64,000 nucleotides of DNA, from positions 1,360,865-1,424,864 of the forward strand of contig PSQN01000003.1 in the NCBI GenBank assembly GCA_002989075.1, given 5' to 3'. The translations under genes were made by a program, and so were the position numbers. Numbering within the stretch: the first letter of the stretch is position 1; every line of letters starts with the position of its first letter. This stretch comes from Arthonia radiata (lineage: Eukaryota; Ascomycota; Arthoniomycetes; Arthoniales; Arthoniaceae). Of the stretch, positions 1 to 11,374 are shown in pieces. The notes beneath the pieces are model-generated. The model saw nothing but the letters and a program-made list of their open reading frames with translations. It made no database searches and was not told the origin of the DNA.

Positions 1-511
1 CCACTACAGCATCAATAAGCAACGCATGATTTTGCAGTATTGAGTAAGCGGCGATGCTCGTTTCCCGCGGGACGATCGCCCGCGTAGTCGCGGTTGCCTT
101 TGATGCATCACGAGGCCCCCAAGCCCGCTAAATGGCGCACGTCGACCGTCTTTAGCCTGCAAGCGGCTGTGTTGTGACCTTTGCTGCTGACTTGAGTCTG
201 TTGCTCACGTTTTGTCATGTATTTGGTACGTTGTAGGCTGCGGCAGATGCTCACGCGACAGTACGCAGATATACAAGTACTCGGATAGGGCTTGCTACAT
301 GAGTTGATTTGTACAGGACACTGACCGGGAGGAGAGGAAAGAAGTACACAGGGGCCATCAGTCTAAATCCACTGTACAGCATTGCCGACTGGACCTCTGA
401 GGGTGCTAACAGCTCCCTCTAAGCGACGCCGGCGAACGCGCTGCTGCCATAGCTGGAGACGGCCGCAGATTGAAAAAGCACGGAGGCTCGAGTCTCTTAT
501 TTGGCTACGCA
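1..511. other. Intergenic, upstream of the CorA-type gene
   Basis: No ORF with coding character was found on either strand. The last part is the likely promoter and leader of the transporter gene starting at 512. The frame is open a little upstream, but the earlier start in that frame is a TTG at 470, not an ATG. Confidence 0.5.
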
Positions 512-2839
512 ATGACAGACACAGAGCAGCGACGAGTCCAAGATGAGCCAAAAGACGCCGCCGACGCCGCCTCCGGCTCCAAAGAGACCTTCGCCAACCC
601 TCCAGACACCGAACCCTTGAAGAGACGTCCCACACGGCCTACACCGGCGGATGATCCGGACGCGTTCCGCAATAGCTTTAAGACTAAGCCAAAGGGCTCG
701 TGGCATCAGAACTTCACCGTGGATTGGAAAGAGCCGTGGACGGAGGAAAGTTGGCAGAATGGACGTGTGCTCATGATCGATTACAAGAGATGGAGTCGGT
801 CCGGAAAGGTAAAGGTCGCTGCGCAAGAGATACAAGACCAGCACGGGCTATACAAATTCTACGCGGACACGAACAAGTGCAAGGACGCCGCGTTAAGAGT
901 CATACATGTGCAGAACGCGCCGTGGGCTGTGCGCTTCCTCCTACACAAGTACAATGTGATCGCTAGTGACGATCTCGTTGGCTCGGACTTTGGCAAGTGG
1001 GTCAAGTTCGATCAGCCGGAATGGAGGGCGGGGAAACCGCTTTTGAAGGGCAAAACATGGCGGACGCAGCGGGACCCCTGGCGGGCGATACGGCGGACAA
1101 GCTTTGGAATGGACTACCTCAGAGCGAATGATTGCAAATCAGACAGAAGTGATCAGGGCTCGCACCGAGCCAACAGCGAAGCCGGGCGCGGCACGTCGCT
1201 GCCTGTAGAGGACAAATTAATGGAGCTCAACTGCTATGACGACACAGACGCGCCCTGCTATGGGTGGGACGTCAACGTGCAGAGATTGTCAGTGTACGTC
1301 CAATACTCAGAAGGAGACCCGAAACCGCCCACCGACGTCAAGAATCCCTACTTCCAAGCACGCGATGAACATGCACAGGCCAAAGATTCCGAGAAGCAAC
1401 CTAAGCAAGCAAATGGCCACACGCACAAGCCCAAGTTGCCGCCCTTCGCTTCACTCGACAATGGCAATACCATCATCATCTTCGAGAACTCCAACGATAA
1501 ATCAGTCACTAATACCCTCATTGGTGCTCGCCAACAGATTGAATCCCGTTGGCGTCGCCTTTCTTTTTACCTGCCCCAGGAGGACTTGAAAAACGATTCT
1601 CGCCTTGCTCTTGAGTGCATGGATCTCATCTTGGAGGACATCTTCAAAGGTCTTGCCACTGGTTGGGATCAGTTTCTGAACATTGCCGAGACGCACATGG
1701 CCATTCTAGAAGACAAAATCTATGAGTCTCCCGCCGATGAGTCTCGTGCTCCGGAACTGTGGTATAACTCCAGCGCCTGGCTCAAGATCGAGCGCCTATG
1801 TTTCTTGCATCTCGAATGCGTGAAGGAGCTCCAGACGCACCTTGACGATCTGCCTCACCGCACCGAGCTCGCCCGTCAATGGCTCGAAGGCGTGACCGAG
1901 CAATTCGACAAGCTCACCACGCTCGTGCAAGAGGATCTTGTCAAACCCACTAACAACCTCAGCGACCTCATGTACAAGTCCGTCGAGATCCGCGACTCGC
2001 GCCAGTCCCTCGGTCTCAGCACAAGCATGTGGCGCCTCAGCTGGATCACATTCATCTTCCTCCCTCTAACCTTCATCGTCGGCTTCTTCGGCATGAACGT
2101 CGACATCTTCTCCAACAACCCCAGCATCCGCTACTACTTCGCCGCCGCCGTCCCACTCATGGTGCTCGTCCTCATCCTCTGGTACGTCCTCAAACACGCA
2201 CTCGCATCTCGCCACCAGACGCCTTACCAACGCGGCGTGTACGAACATCTATACCACGATCTTGCCACTCAAAATCCCACACTCTGGTCGCGCGCCGGCC
2301 CTCGCCGCGGCGTCCAGCCTGAAGGCTTCTACAGCACCTTCCGCTGGTGGCTGCTCCGACGCTGGTTCGATCCACGCCGGACTATCGCGAAACCACCGTC
2401 CGACCCCGACGAAGACGTCGGCGGCTCCGGTTTAGGCAGCTGGGCGCGCTTCAAGCGTATGTTGGCAAGGCGCTGGCTTGGCACCATCGACGCGAGACGT
2501 CGGCCCAGCATCTCCGAGTCTGAGGTCGCGTTGAATGAGGATACGCCGCTGGAGGACCTCGTCGCGACCAGCACCGTCGGCGCGGCGGAGACTGTCCCGC
2601 AAGTCGCGAGTCTGTCAAGGCAGAATCTCGAGAGGCTGAGTCCGCCGGCGTCGATGGCGCGGTATGCGGCGTCGGCAAGGCCGAGCTCGAGTGGTGGGAG
2701 TAGTGGGGTTATGGTTGAGGAGAGGGATGTGGATGAGCGACGGGGGAGTGTGCAAGGCGATGGTGTGTGGAGTTATCACGGGGGCGTAAGGGGGAGTATT
2801 GATGGGTTGATGGAGACTTTTGGGGTGCCGAATTTGTAA
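512..2839 (+). CDS. CorA-family Mg2+ transporter-like membrane protein
   Basis: Single-exon gene of 775 aa, taken from the first in-frame ATG. The N-terminal two thirds are soluble and charged. Near residues 505-530 a hydrophobic segment ends in FFGMN (GMN at 527-529), the signature of the CorA/Mrs2/Alr superfamily. A second membrane segment follows at about 541-565 (YYFAAAVPLMVLVLILWYVL). Two membrane segments with GMN after the first is the CorA topology, so it is probably a divalent-cation channel or transporter in the plasma or an internal membrane. The cytosolic tail of about 200 residues is low-complexity (Ser, Gly, Arg, acidic) and longer than in bacterial CorA, as in many fungal members that look like ankyrin-less CorA proteins. 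Family assignment is firm; ion specificity and location are inferred. Confidence 0.85.
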   Translation: MTDTEQRRVQDEPKDAADAASGSKETFANPPDTEPLKRRPTRPTPADDPDAFRNSFKTKPKGSWHQNFTVDWKEPWTEESWQNGRVLMIDYKRWSRSGKVKVAAQEIQDQHGLYKFYADTNKCKDAALRVIHVQNAPWAVRFLLHKYNVIASDDLVGSDFGKWVKFDQPEWRAGKPLLKGKTWRTQRDPWRAIRRTSFGMDYLRANDCKSDRSDQGSHRANSEAGRGTSLPVEDKLMELNCYDDTDAPCYGWDVNVQRLSVYVQYSEGDPKPPTDVKNPYFQARDEHAQAKDSEKQPKQANGHTHKPKLPPFASLDNGNTIIIFENSNDKSVTNTLIGARQQIESRWRRLSFYLPQEDLKNDSRLALECMDLILEDIFKGLATGWDQFLNIAETHMAILEDKIYESPADESRAPELWYNSSAWLKIERLCFLHLECVKELQTHLDDLPHRTELARQWLEGVTEQFDKLTTLVQEDLVKPTNNLSDLMYKSVEIRDSRQSLGLSTSMWRLSWITFIFLPLTFIVGFFGMNVDIFSNNPSIRYYFAAAVPLMVLVLILWYVLKHALASRHQTPYQRGVYEHLYHDLATQNPTLWSRAGPRRGVQPEGFYSTFRWWLLRRWFDPRRTIAKPPSDPDEDVGGSGLGSWARFKRMLARRWLGTIDARRRPSISESEVALNEDTPLEDLVATSTVGAAETVPQVASLSRQNLERLSPPASMARYAASARPSSSGGSSGVMVEERDVDERRGSVQGDGVWSYHGGVRGSIDGLMETFGVPNL

Positions 2840-3665
2840 GGGTTGGTGGGTCATACATAGGTAAACAGGGAGGGAGGGTCAGTTGCATGGATATATGGGC
2901 ATAGCGATACAATGGCACGGGGTCGACCGATTAGCAATCTACAGTGTAAACTCGATGTACGCTTCTTCGTGTTTCCTCTTGCGTGTGGAGCGTGAATTCA
3001 GATACCTGGCGGCTGAGGTTCATACTTCCAGGTAGATTCACTGCTAGACAGTCTTGCCTTTTGCTCATGTTATCATGCAGCGACAGGCTCACTTCGGCAT
3101 CGCTTGACACCCCCTACCATGCCTTCCCTTTATGCCTCTCTTCCAGCGCCGGGTGATCGAAAGTAAGACAATTCGACACCCATCTTTTCTGAACCCCTTC
3201 AATCCTCCACTCTGTTGAGCATCCATCTCATCCAGCAGAGAATTTTAATCCCTCCCATATGCGCAACGACAAACCCGCCTGCTGATATAGCTTATCGTCC
3301 ACACGCTCAAGGCGTCCGCGTCAGGATCTTGCGAATTTTTCCAATTGAAGGCGGGGATTACGTCCGACCTAATGATGACATTGTCCGATCTGACGGTCGA
3401 GATGCGATGAAACTTGCTTGGCCAACCGCAACGCGGCAGTGGAGTCGTTAAGTTGTTGAAGAAGAAAACGAGATATTCAATGCGTGTTGGTGTCATGTGG
3501 ACGCAAGACGTCTTCTCAACACATCTGGGTGGCATTTGGGTGAGCTGCGAGCGCTGCAAGCCCACAGCACATACGAGCCGATGCTCTGCTCATCTTCTCG
3601 TCTTTCCTCGTCGTTTCCGCGCGTAGACGAAACGATTGTATCGCAGTCCAGAGAATACTAGCGAG
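2840..3665. other. Intergenic
   Basis: Holds the 3' flank of the CorA-type gene and the promoter of the secreted-protein gene at 3666. Small ORFs here overlap on both strands and lack coding character. Nothing else was recognised. Confidence 0.5.
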
Positions 3666-4735
3666 ATGAAGCTCTCGATGCTGGCGTTGGCGCTGCCGGC
3701 GCTGCCTGTCGGATTTGCGTCGCCTGTATCTTCGCCATCCCAGGCATCTTCGGGCAACGCCAGCAGAGTCGAGTTTCTTGACACTCCGTCATCTCACGGA
3801 CTCAACCCACCGTCTCACCAGCTCGACACCCGCGACCGCCCTGACACCACTGACCCCCTCCGCTACAACCGCTGCCGCTACCAGCGCTCCTCAAACGGGT
3901 GGCACCAGTTCGAGATCGAAGCCGGACACTTCAAGAAGCACTACGAGATCTACAATTTCGTCACCTTTCTGAGTAACATGGCGTCGCACAGCGATGACAG
4001 GTATCGGGCGCTTAATACGCGCGTGAACTACACGCTTGTGCGTCTGCCCTCCACTTTCTTTCTCAAATGAAATAGACAAAAGCATCGAAACGAGGAGAAC
4101 AGAATCTCAAGCTAACACCCCCAGAACCGCACCCCCACCTTCAAAGGCTACAATCTCCGCCTAACGCTATACCCCTTCGCCGATATCGACCGCATCCCCT
4201 GGGGCACGCGCGTCCAGGACGGCACGCACAACGTCTTCACGCCGTGCTGCGTGCAGGTGTCCGACCTCTCCTGGAATTATAGAGGTACAAACTGCTACGG
4301 CAACTGCGACAACCTGGACGCGGAGCTGTACCGCTGGGACGCGCTGAGAGGGTGGCAGCAAGACTATCGGCAGGTGGAGCGGCTGGGGGAGATGGGGGAT
4401 TTCCTGGAGCACTTTGATTTTGAGGGGATGCCGCCGTTGTATAAGGGGGGTGATGGGGATGATGCGGTTATGTCGAGGTTGATGACTAGTGATCCGTGGT
4501 TGCTGTGAGTTTGATTTCCTTCCTTGTTTGTGGGTGTGCTTTTGGTGCTTAAGCTGGTTAATTGGTGCGCTGTATTGGGGTTTGTGGTGGTGGTGATGGC
4601 GAAGGACATGGGTCCTGTTCGGTGTCGACTGTACTGACGTTGAAATCTAGTAATGGGATGCCGACTGTTGGAGACGTGCAAGAGGGGGAGAGATGGTCTA
4701 ATCCGCGTGGGGATGTCATTCCTTGGGACGGTTGA
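3666..4735 (+). CDS. Predicted secreted protein of unknown function, three exons
   Basis: Exons 3666-4037, 4125-4504 and 4651-4735 give 278 aa. Intron 1 has donor GTGCGT, branch-like GCTAAC and acceptor CAG. Intron 2 has donor GTGAGT, branch CTGAC and acceptor TAG; without it the frame stops two codons later. The phases close (837 nt). The N-terminus MKLSMLALALPALPVGFAS is a clear signal peptide. A Pro/Ser/Thr-rich stretch follows, then a Trp- and Tyr-rich domain with a CC pair and two further cysteines in the motif NCYGNC near residue 170, suggesting disulfides outside the cell. I do not recognise the family. It could be a lineage-specific secreted protein or an effector-like protein; the sequence shows only secretion, not function. 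Confidence 0.7.
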
Positions 4736-5062
4736 TCGGTGAGAACGAGGTAATATCGGTCCAGCGTGTCGATATAAAGTCGTGGAGGTAGATGGTCGAC
4801 CGTGAGGGAGCAAGCCGAATGCCCTACAGATTCTTTTAGACTCGAGAAATACGGTTGTGTAGGATTGAGCGAGTTGTGGACCGTGTGGACGTGGCTTGGT
4901 TTCTCTCATGCCGTGTTCGCGGAATCGTAAAAATTCGTGTCATGTAGGCATGATGGTCTTCTCTTCACACGTGTCGGGTTGTTCGTGTCTCGTATATTCC
5001 GCACACAAGCACACCGCTCTCGCGGTTCCATAAATTTTTTACATCGCCTCAAACCACACTCC
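4736..5062. other. Convergent intergenic region
   Basis: Lies between the 3' ends of the secreted-protein gene (+) and the zinc-finger gene (-). It should hold both terminators. Nothing else is visible. Confidence 0.5.
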
Positions 5063-5587
5063 TCACGCAGCCCCACAACACTCCCAACACTCAACCCCAC
5101 ACTCCGTCCCTTTCACCGGATCAAACCCCTCATCCCCCTCCTCCCCATCACTCTCATCCCCTTCCAACCTCTTCACAACCACCTTCTCCTCTCCCATCCC
5201 CTTTCCCCCACCCCCCACCCCCTCCTCCTTCTCACCCACCTTACTCCCAAACGGCCTAAAAGCCCCCACCCTCTTAATCCCACTCTTGGCCCCACTCCCC
5301 TCACCCCCCACCATCTTAATCCCCCCCTTCCCCTCCTCAACCGCCACGATCCCCTCCTCCAGCACCCCCTTCTTCTTCTTCTTCGCGCCCGGCCCCGCGA
5401 GCGCCGAACTCATGGCTTTCAGCTCCACGCGCCGCTTGTTGTGGTTGTGCTCGTAGGAGCCCTCGTGCGCGGCGAATTCATTCTGGCGCGCGTAGCCCTT
5501 TTGGCAGAGGTCGCAGAAGAAGTTTTGGAGCTGGGCGCGGGCGCTGTCGGTCTGGGCGGCGGGGAGGGGGTGGGTGCGCGGGGGCAT
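5063..5587 (-). CDS. C2H2 zinc-finger protein (GPATCH8/ZNF804-type finger)
   Basis: Single exon, 174 aa, starting at the ATG of MPPRTHPLPA; the longer upstream frame is Pro/Thr-rich and looks like leader. One finger is visible, C25-x2-C28-x12-H41-x5-H47, in the context FFCDLCQKGYARQNEFAAHE followed by YEHNHNKRR. This matches the finger of animal GPATCH8/ZNF804 and related fungal proteins. The rest is Lys-, Gly- and Glu-rich: a KKKKK run (nuclear localisation is likely) and an acidic patch near residues 150-160, ending in a Cys-containing tail. No G-patch is seen. The role is probably nuclear and linked to RNA processing, inferred from family context only. The opposite strand carries a long proline-rich ORF that is a shadow of the biased codon use. 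Confidence 0.7.
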   Translation of the reverse strand: MPPRTHPLPAAQTDSARAQLQNFFCDLCQKGYARQNEFAAHEGSYEHNHNKRRVELKAMSSALAGPGAKKKKKGVLEEGIVAVEEGKGGIKMVGGEGSGAKSGIKRVGAFRPFGSKVGEKEEGVGGGGKGMGEEKVVVKRLEGDESDGEEGDEGFDPVKGTECGVECWECCGAA

Positions 5588-6376
5588 TGTGGGGGTGGTT
5601 AGTGGAGTGGGTGTAAGATGTTTGTGGGGCGCTGCATGCGCGGTGGGATGTTGGGAGGCTTGAGTGGAGGTGTGGTAGGTGAGTGAGGTGGACTGCGTGT
5701 ATGCCAAGACGTGGTGGCGGATGGGGTTTAGCGTAATTCAGTGTTTATTCCCCTACGTGAGCAGCGAGATGCACGTTGCATGTGGTTGTTGTTTAAACAT
5801 TTCGAAATCTGCATTCTGCGCAATCCAACCGCCTGCGCGGCGTTTGTCTCACTATAACCAAAGAAGCAGCGTCGATGAACCATGCTAAAAGCGAGAGGAC
5901 TACTCAATCGACAATCAATCTGTCCTGTCTGCTCTACTTACTATATTTGCCTCATGTAATGCTTCCACCGGGCAGTAAACGTCAACACAAGCGCTTGATC
6001 AGAGCTCTCTGCCGCTGGGAGCATCTCCAGGTGCACTGCACCGGGAGGAGTTCCGAGTCAATAGCATGTCTACCATCCCAAGTCCCCAGATCGAGGGCAT
6101 GGCAGCAGTAATGTCAGTATCTTTGGTCCTTTTAACCCTGTTCCTGAGAGGCCGCAACGGCTGTGAGCATGGCTAGTATACCCAAGTGTCCGTGTGAGGA
6201 AGAAGCGGAATCGAAGCTCAAGATTCACATCGTGCTTTGCACGTCCAGTCCAACTGCGTAATCAAATTCATCCTCTTCCTGGCCCTAGAACGAGGAGAAT
6301 CTATTTCTCATGGAGGTATCTTTCCCATCTGCCTTACAGAAGTCGCGACCGCCACTTCAGGCGCACCGCTGTTTCT
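5588..6376. other. Intergenic
   Basis: Promoter of the zinc-finger gene (reading leftwards) and 3' flank of the GH43 gene. Small ORFs here are short and not conserved-looking. No element was recognised. Confidence 0.5.
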
Positions 6377-7860
6377 TCACTGCCCCGAAGGAATCTGATA
6401 CGGCCCATACCCCGGCCTCGGAAAATTCGGACTCCCATCCCCATTCCAGCCAAACCTCTGCGTGCGAATCGTGCGCGCGCTCCACCCCGTAAACGCATTC
6501 TCCATCCCATGATACACGATCCAGTCCTCCGTCCCATCCGGGCTCTTCACAAAACTCGCATGCCCCACCCCATACGTCCTCTCCACCTTGTTCTGATAGA
6601 ACACACACCCCCCATTCTCCTTCACCCAGTCCTGCGCCTCCATCGGATCACCCCCGTCCTTCAATGCCAACTGCCCAAGACAGTAATTCGGATTATCGCT
6701 CCTCGCCGCACTGTAAATCACAAATTGTCTCCCAGTCGGCCCCACGAGCTGCTGCGGCCCCTCATTACTGCTCAACCTCACATTCCCACTGCGCCCGTAC
6801 GGCGTCTTCTCCCACGCGTTCTCGGGGACGCTGATGATCGTTCGTTCCGTCAGATTAGAGGACACAGTCCAGGGGTCAGAGAGCTGTGTGATGCAGAGAT
6901 TGGCGGGCCAGGATTGGAGGCCGTCGTACCAGCAACTGTAGATGTGGTATAGACCCGATGGGTGCGTGAAGTAAGTCCCGTCGATGGCGAATTGGTCGAA
7001 GGTGTTGAGTTGGCCTTTGAGGGCGTAGGTGGAGTCCCAGATCGAGGGCGAGGAGGAGGCGAGGACGTACATGCGGTGATTGACGGCGGGGCAGTCGTAG
7101 GTGCAGTATTGGGTTTGTTGGGGGGGCGGTTCGTCGGTGTAGGGGTCGGCGGTGAAGATTACGTCTGGGGCGGTGAGTGTCAGTTTGGAGGGGCAAGGGA
7201 AAGGGGCGATTTGATGCTTGGGATGGTGGTGTGAGGGCGATGAGAGGGTCGGGGAGGGGACGTACACCACAGCCCATCAATATTATGAATCTCCGGCGCC
7301 CACAGGTCCGTTGAATAAGTTTCACCCTCAGGCGGCGCGAACAGCAGCTTCACCTCCGCGTCGTTCCAATCTCTACTATCGTCAGCAACACTCCCATGCC
7401 TACCAAACCCTCTCTCAACTACCGCAACTCCCAGCCGCACAGAACTCACGTCAACACCTTACTCCGATACAACGTGATATTGTCCGTCGTCGTAAACGTC
7501 ATATAATACCAGCCACCGTCTTGGACGACCCATCTGCGCTTTCACGTTAGCTCAATACCTTCCAAACCTATTCCTCGACATATTACACAACCTCCTATGC
7601 ACAACCTGTCCACACTCTCTTCTCTGATCTCCATTGTTCCCCAGGGCGTCTTTACCAACTCACTAAATCCCCACCACCCGCAAAGGAAAGACGAGAACTC
7701 ACGGATCCGCTCCCACACCATCCAATATCGGATTCATATACACACTGCTATTGTCGACCCCCGGCGCAGTAGGCGCAGGCATACTCGCATTCTGCGCGAT
7801 CGTGGGTGTAGCCAATAGGCCTAAGCCGGCAAAGCTTAGAATTTTCTGCAGCACCACCAT
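6377..7860 (-). CDS. Secreted GH43 glycoside hydrolase (arabinofuranosidase/arabinanase type)
   Basis: Four exons on the minus strand: 7860-7703, 7533-7450, 7372-7266 and 7164-6377, giving 378 aa with closed phases. Donors are GTGAGT, GTGAGT and GTACGT; the acceptors all end in AG. The signal peptide is MVVLQKILSFAGLGLLATPTIA. Five-bladed propeller landmarks follow: GADPWVVQDGGWYYMTFTTT (general-base Asp region), STDLWAPEIH, RSGNVRLSSNEGPQQL (EGP, acid Glu region) and WIVYHGM, ending RTQRFGWNGDGSPNF. This order is that of GH43 enzymes annotated as alpha-N-arabinofuranosidase or exo-arabinanase, acting on arabinan or arabinoxylan outside the cell. Exact substrate cannot be read from sequence. 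No carbohydrate-binding module is seen. Confidence 0.88.
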
Positions 7861-8607
7861 TGTGATCGAAAGCTACGTCTAGCAGTGGCAATGATGGACG
7901 CGATTGACAAGTGCAAGGCATGCTTTATGTGTGTATTTCGAGGGCAGACCGATGGCCAATGGCGTCGCCAAGCAACGGGTGTCAACAACGGCTATGCGGG
8001 GTTCTAGCGCGTGCTCGTGCATGAACGAAATCACAGTGGCGCTGAAAGAGGAAGGTCGGAGGGGCGAGAGGGAGCCGCATGTCGGCATTGCAGACGTTGC
8101 CGACCTGGCGTTCAAAAGCTGTGCTGCATTAGATTCTTTCAGAATCACGAGGAAGAAAACCCAAAGTGTAAGAGCGAGAAAAACCGTGCGGGTGTAGTGC
8201 TCGAGGAGCACAGTCGCAACCGATCTATACAATGCTCTCTCACAGCCATTGCGGCTCTCAAATATAGGCCTTGAATCGAACAAACGCAAGCCAAACAACG
8301 ATGCCAGGCCCACCTTGGGCGAGCATCTGAACTCTAGTAGTCTATCCCTTCCCAAAATCCAAGTCTAGCTTCTCCGCCATGCCAAGCGAATGTGGTGAAC
8401 GCCATGCTATCCCAGCCAGGTCGTAATCTCGTAACTGCGTAGCGAATGTACAGAGGACCAAAGGTCCAGAAGCGAAAGTGGGTATATGTGCAGCGAATGT
8501 CGGACTGGTAATGATGATACTATGTATGATTAGGTATTAGGTTGACAATGTCAATGGGTAGGTGTCGTCACGGGTTAGTTGGTGGTGTATTAGGAGGGCA
8601 GACGATG
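7861..8607. other. Intergenic
   Basis: Upstream region of the GH43 gene and 3' flank of AUR1. A 158-codon minus-strand ORF crosses it but lacks coding features and would overlap the GH43 promoter, so it was not called. Nothing else was recognised. Confidence 0.45.
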
Positions 8608-10084
8608 CTACCGTTTGCTTGGCGAATCTGGCGCGGAGGAGGCGAGTGTTTCGCCTTCCCAGCTCTCATGGTCACCCTCGATCGGGCTCCTCAAGCTGGA
8701 CGGGCTGCGCTGACCAGACGAATAGGAGGATGTCGAGCCCATGCTCCAGTCCTCGCTGTCGTACATGTAGTAGCGGAAGTTGTCGTCCAGCTCGCCCAAG
8801 CCGTATGCATACTCATCCTTGCTCTCGCCAATCTCAACGTAGTCATAGTCCCAGCGGAACATCTTGCCTGGCTGGAGGCGGGGCAGAAACTTGGCCTTGG
8901 TGATGTAAAAGCAGACGCCCGCGAGGAGACTGCCGCCAACGAGATCGACAGCGTAATGATGCGAGAGATACATGGTGGCCCACCAGATCCACAGTGTGTA
9001 CGCGATCCAAAGCGGCTTCAGCTTGGGGAAGACAAAGCTCATGAATAAAGCCTCAGTTGTCGCACTGCCGGCGTGGAGGGAGGGGAATGCGCCAAAGACC
9101 AAAGGCGATGCGGTAAACGAGGAGGTGTACATGTCGACACCGAAGAGCTTGTCAATGGCAGCCAGGCCCGCGGGAGATCCGGGCATCGAGTAATTTGCTG
9201 GTGCGAGTCCGTAGAGGTTCTCATACCATGGCGGTGAGCACGGAAAGAGGAATTGGATGAACACTCCTACCACGTTCATGTAGCCGAATGTCCGTGCGAA
9301 TAATGGGGCGGTTCCAGGAGGTCCGAATACGAAGACTGCGAGAGTGCAGACGAATGGAGCGCCGAAATGCGTAATGCCATAAGGCAACCATGCCAGAACG
9401 TCCATTGTAGTGCTTTTGTGTGCAGATAGAATATTGCTGAGATTGGCGCCATAGAAGATGTTTTCAAGCGCCGGTAGAATTTTGACCCAAATGGGTGGTC
9501 TGTAGTCGCCTGGAATGAACCTGCGGGGACGTCAGTCAATGCTCTGTGGAGAAGCTCGGATTACTCGGATGCGCGAGACGAAGCTGGATAGACTTACTGG
9601 CAAGAAAACCAAAAGAGTAGCCAACATCCTATTGGCAGGAATGGTAACCAGAATTGTCTTGTGATCGGTAGCACCAGTGCGGTCATCAACGCCGTCGCAA
9701 ATAGAGTCTTCACGAACGGACCAGGCGACTCGATGACTGACAATGCGAATATTGCAATGATCGCAAGAAGTAGATACTGTCCATCATAGTATGACCACTT
9801 GTGTAATCGCAGTGATCGGAGCGTGTCTGAGGGTGAGAAGGAGGTCTGTAGGGAGGTGATGGAGGAGGTCGGCGATTGGCGACTTCGTAACTTTGACCTC
9901 GTCGATCGTAATCGTCGTCTTAGACGGTGTGGTATTATGACTGGGCAGCAAAGATTAGCAAGAAGGCCTTGTGGGTAGATTGCTGGGTGGGTGGCATACC
10001 AGGTACGGATTGCCACGCGAGCGGTATCGATGGTATGTATTTCGTAAACTCCTCGCGCGAAGGCGCGTAAGAGATGGCCTTCAT
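8608..10084 (-). CDS. AUR1: Inositol phosphorylceramide synthase catalytic subunit
   Basis: Three exons (10084-10000, 9940-9598, 9520-8608) join in phase to 446 aa. Intron 1 has donor GTATGC and a GCTAATC-like branch before CAG. Intron 2 has donor GTAAGT. The enzyme transfers phosphoinositol from phosphatidylinositol to ceramide in the Golgi, the committed step to fungal complex sphingolipids, and is the target of aureobasidin A. Visible are multiple membrane segments and the lipid-phosphatase-like triad FPSLHAG (H292) and SHHYAVD (H331, D335). Their spacing (39 and 4 residues) equals that of yeast Aur1. The block PALENIFYGANLSNILSAH is also typical. The C-terminal 80 residues are acidic and Ser-rich, cytosolic and poorly conserved. 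The start is the first ATG of exon 1 after a CT-rich leader. Confidence 0.93.
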
Positions 10085-11374
10085 GACGCCGCAAAACAGA
10101 TGCGTGATGTGAGACCCAGGTTGGATGTAATGGTGCTTCCGGTGAGCGATTAATAAGCTGGAGGGTCGAGGAAGATAAGGGCGTCGAGGCAGCAGAGAGA
10201 GGAGGCGAATCGATCGGGGTGGTGAGATCGCAAGAGGGTTCCGGAGCGAAGAGGTGTAAGGCGAGGATGAGGCAAGCAGAAGCGGTGGAAGGAGTGAATG
10301 GGGAGAGTGGGGGAGGATGTGGGAAGCTGTCAGAAGTCGAAGGGTTGTGTGCAGCAGCGGGCGATGAAGGTGTTCAGTCTCGAGAGATGGTGCGGTAACT
10401 TGTAAGAACGGCAGTGAACGGCTCCGTCGGGATGGCGCTAGCGGTGATTGCTAATATCCTAATACTCGCCCCTGGATGCCTCGCCCGCAAATCACATCTC
10501 AGTCTCTGCATCTGGACCTCTGGATATTTAGTCGAGTAATCTCTTGATGTGCTCAGCACTAATGGACAGCAATTCCAGCCAGTTTGAAGTATACTACTGC
10601 GTGCTCAGACAATGTGACCGCGCTTGAACGGTGATATGGTTCGGAGCGACATCATACTGCGTTCGGTGTCTTGGCGCCAATCGCTGCGCAGAAATTTAGG
10701 CTCCGAGATTCTTTGGCACCTCGCTCTCGCGTCTTCCTGTGAATTATGCGAGGCGCAGCTTATTGCAAGACAGCGGCGCATGCTTGCTGCGCGCTGACAG
10801 TGAGAATCACATTGCTTATGACCTTGCTGTATTAACGGCATTTACATCAACCGTACAGCGGTCGCTTACAACGACGTTCTCCGCAGACAGTGCACAGGCC
10901 CCATCTGCCTTCCCCGGATATCGCAATACTGGGGCCACAGAGCGCTTTGGGTGCATCTTGAAACTCCAGCTGTTCACTTGCTCCAACGTGAAACAGGCGT
11001 GACAGGCGTCGGCGGTGCAGGGGGCCGAAAATAGCACTTCACATCATCACATGCCGATGCGAGCTGTTGGTGTCTGCTTTGGGTAGGGCGTCGTGCGGCA
11101 TGGCTACAGCTGTTGCTTGTCCAGGGTTCGTGCATCGAATCGTAGTTTTCGAGGTTTCTTCTACGTGCAAAAGCGACGACAAACATCATTCGAAGAGCTC
11201 ACAACAGAAGATTTCAACACAGGCGACAGGAGAAATGCTATGACAACATCGCCAATGTTGATTGGGCTCTTGCGATAGCTACGATGGCGATTGGCTGTCA
11301 CCTTCTATGTGCTGAGCTCCGATGCATTTCGCGCTCTCTTTTGCGACAGCGTCACAGTTGATCTCGGGCTTTCT
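10085..11374. other. Intergenic
   Basis: The part next to 10084 reads, on the minus strand, as a CT-rich leader typical of fungal genes and is the AUR1 promoter and 5' UTR. The rest is the 3' flank of the BLI-3-like gene. Only short overlapping ORFs are seen. Confidence 0.5.

Noticed and set aside
4937-5602. 221-codon plus-strand ORF rich in Pro, Leu and His
   Set aside because: It is the antisense shadow of the zinc-finger gene, whose strong codon bias keeps this frame open; the finger on the minus strand is the real signal.
6194-6952. 252-codon plus-strand ORF
   Set aside because: Antisense shadow of the GH43 last exon; Arg/Pro-rich with no domain.
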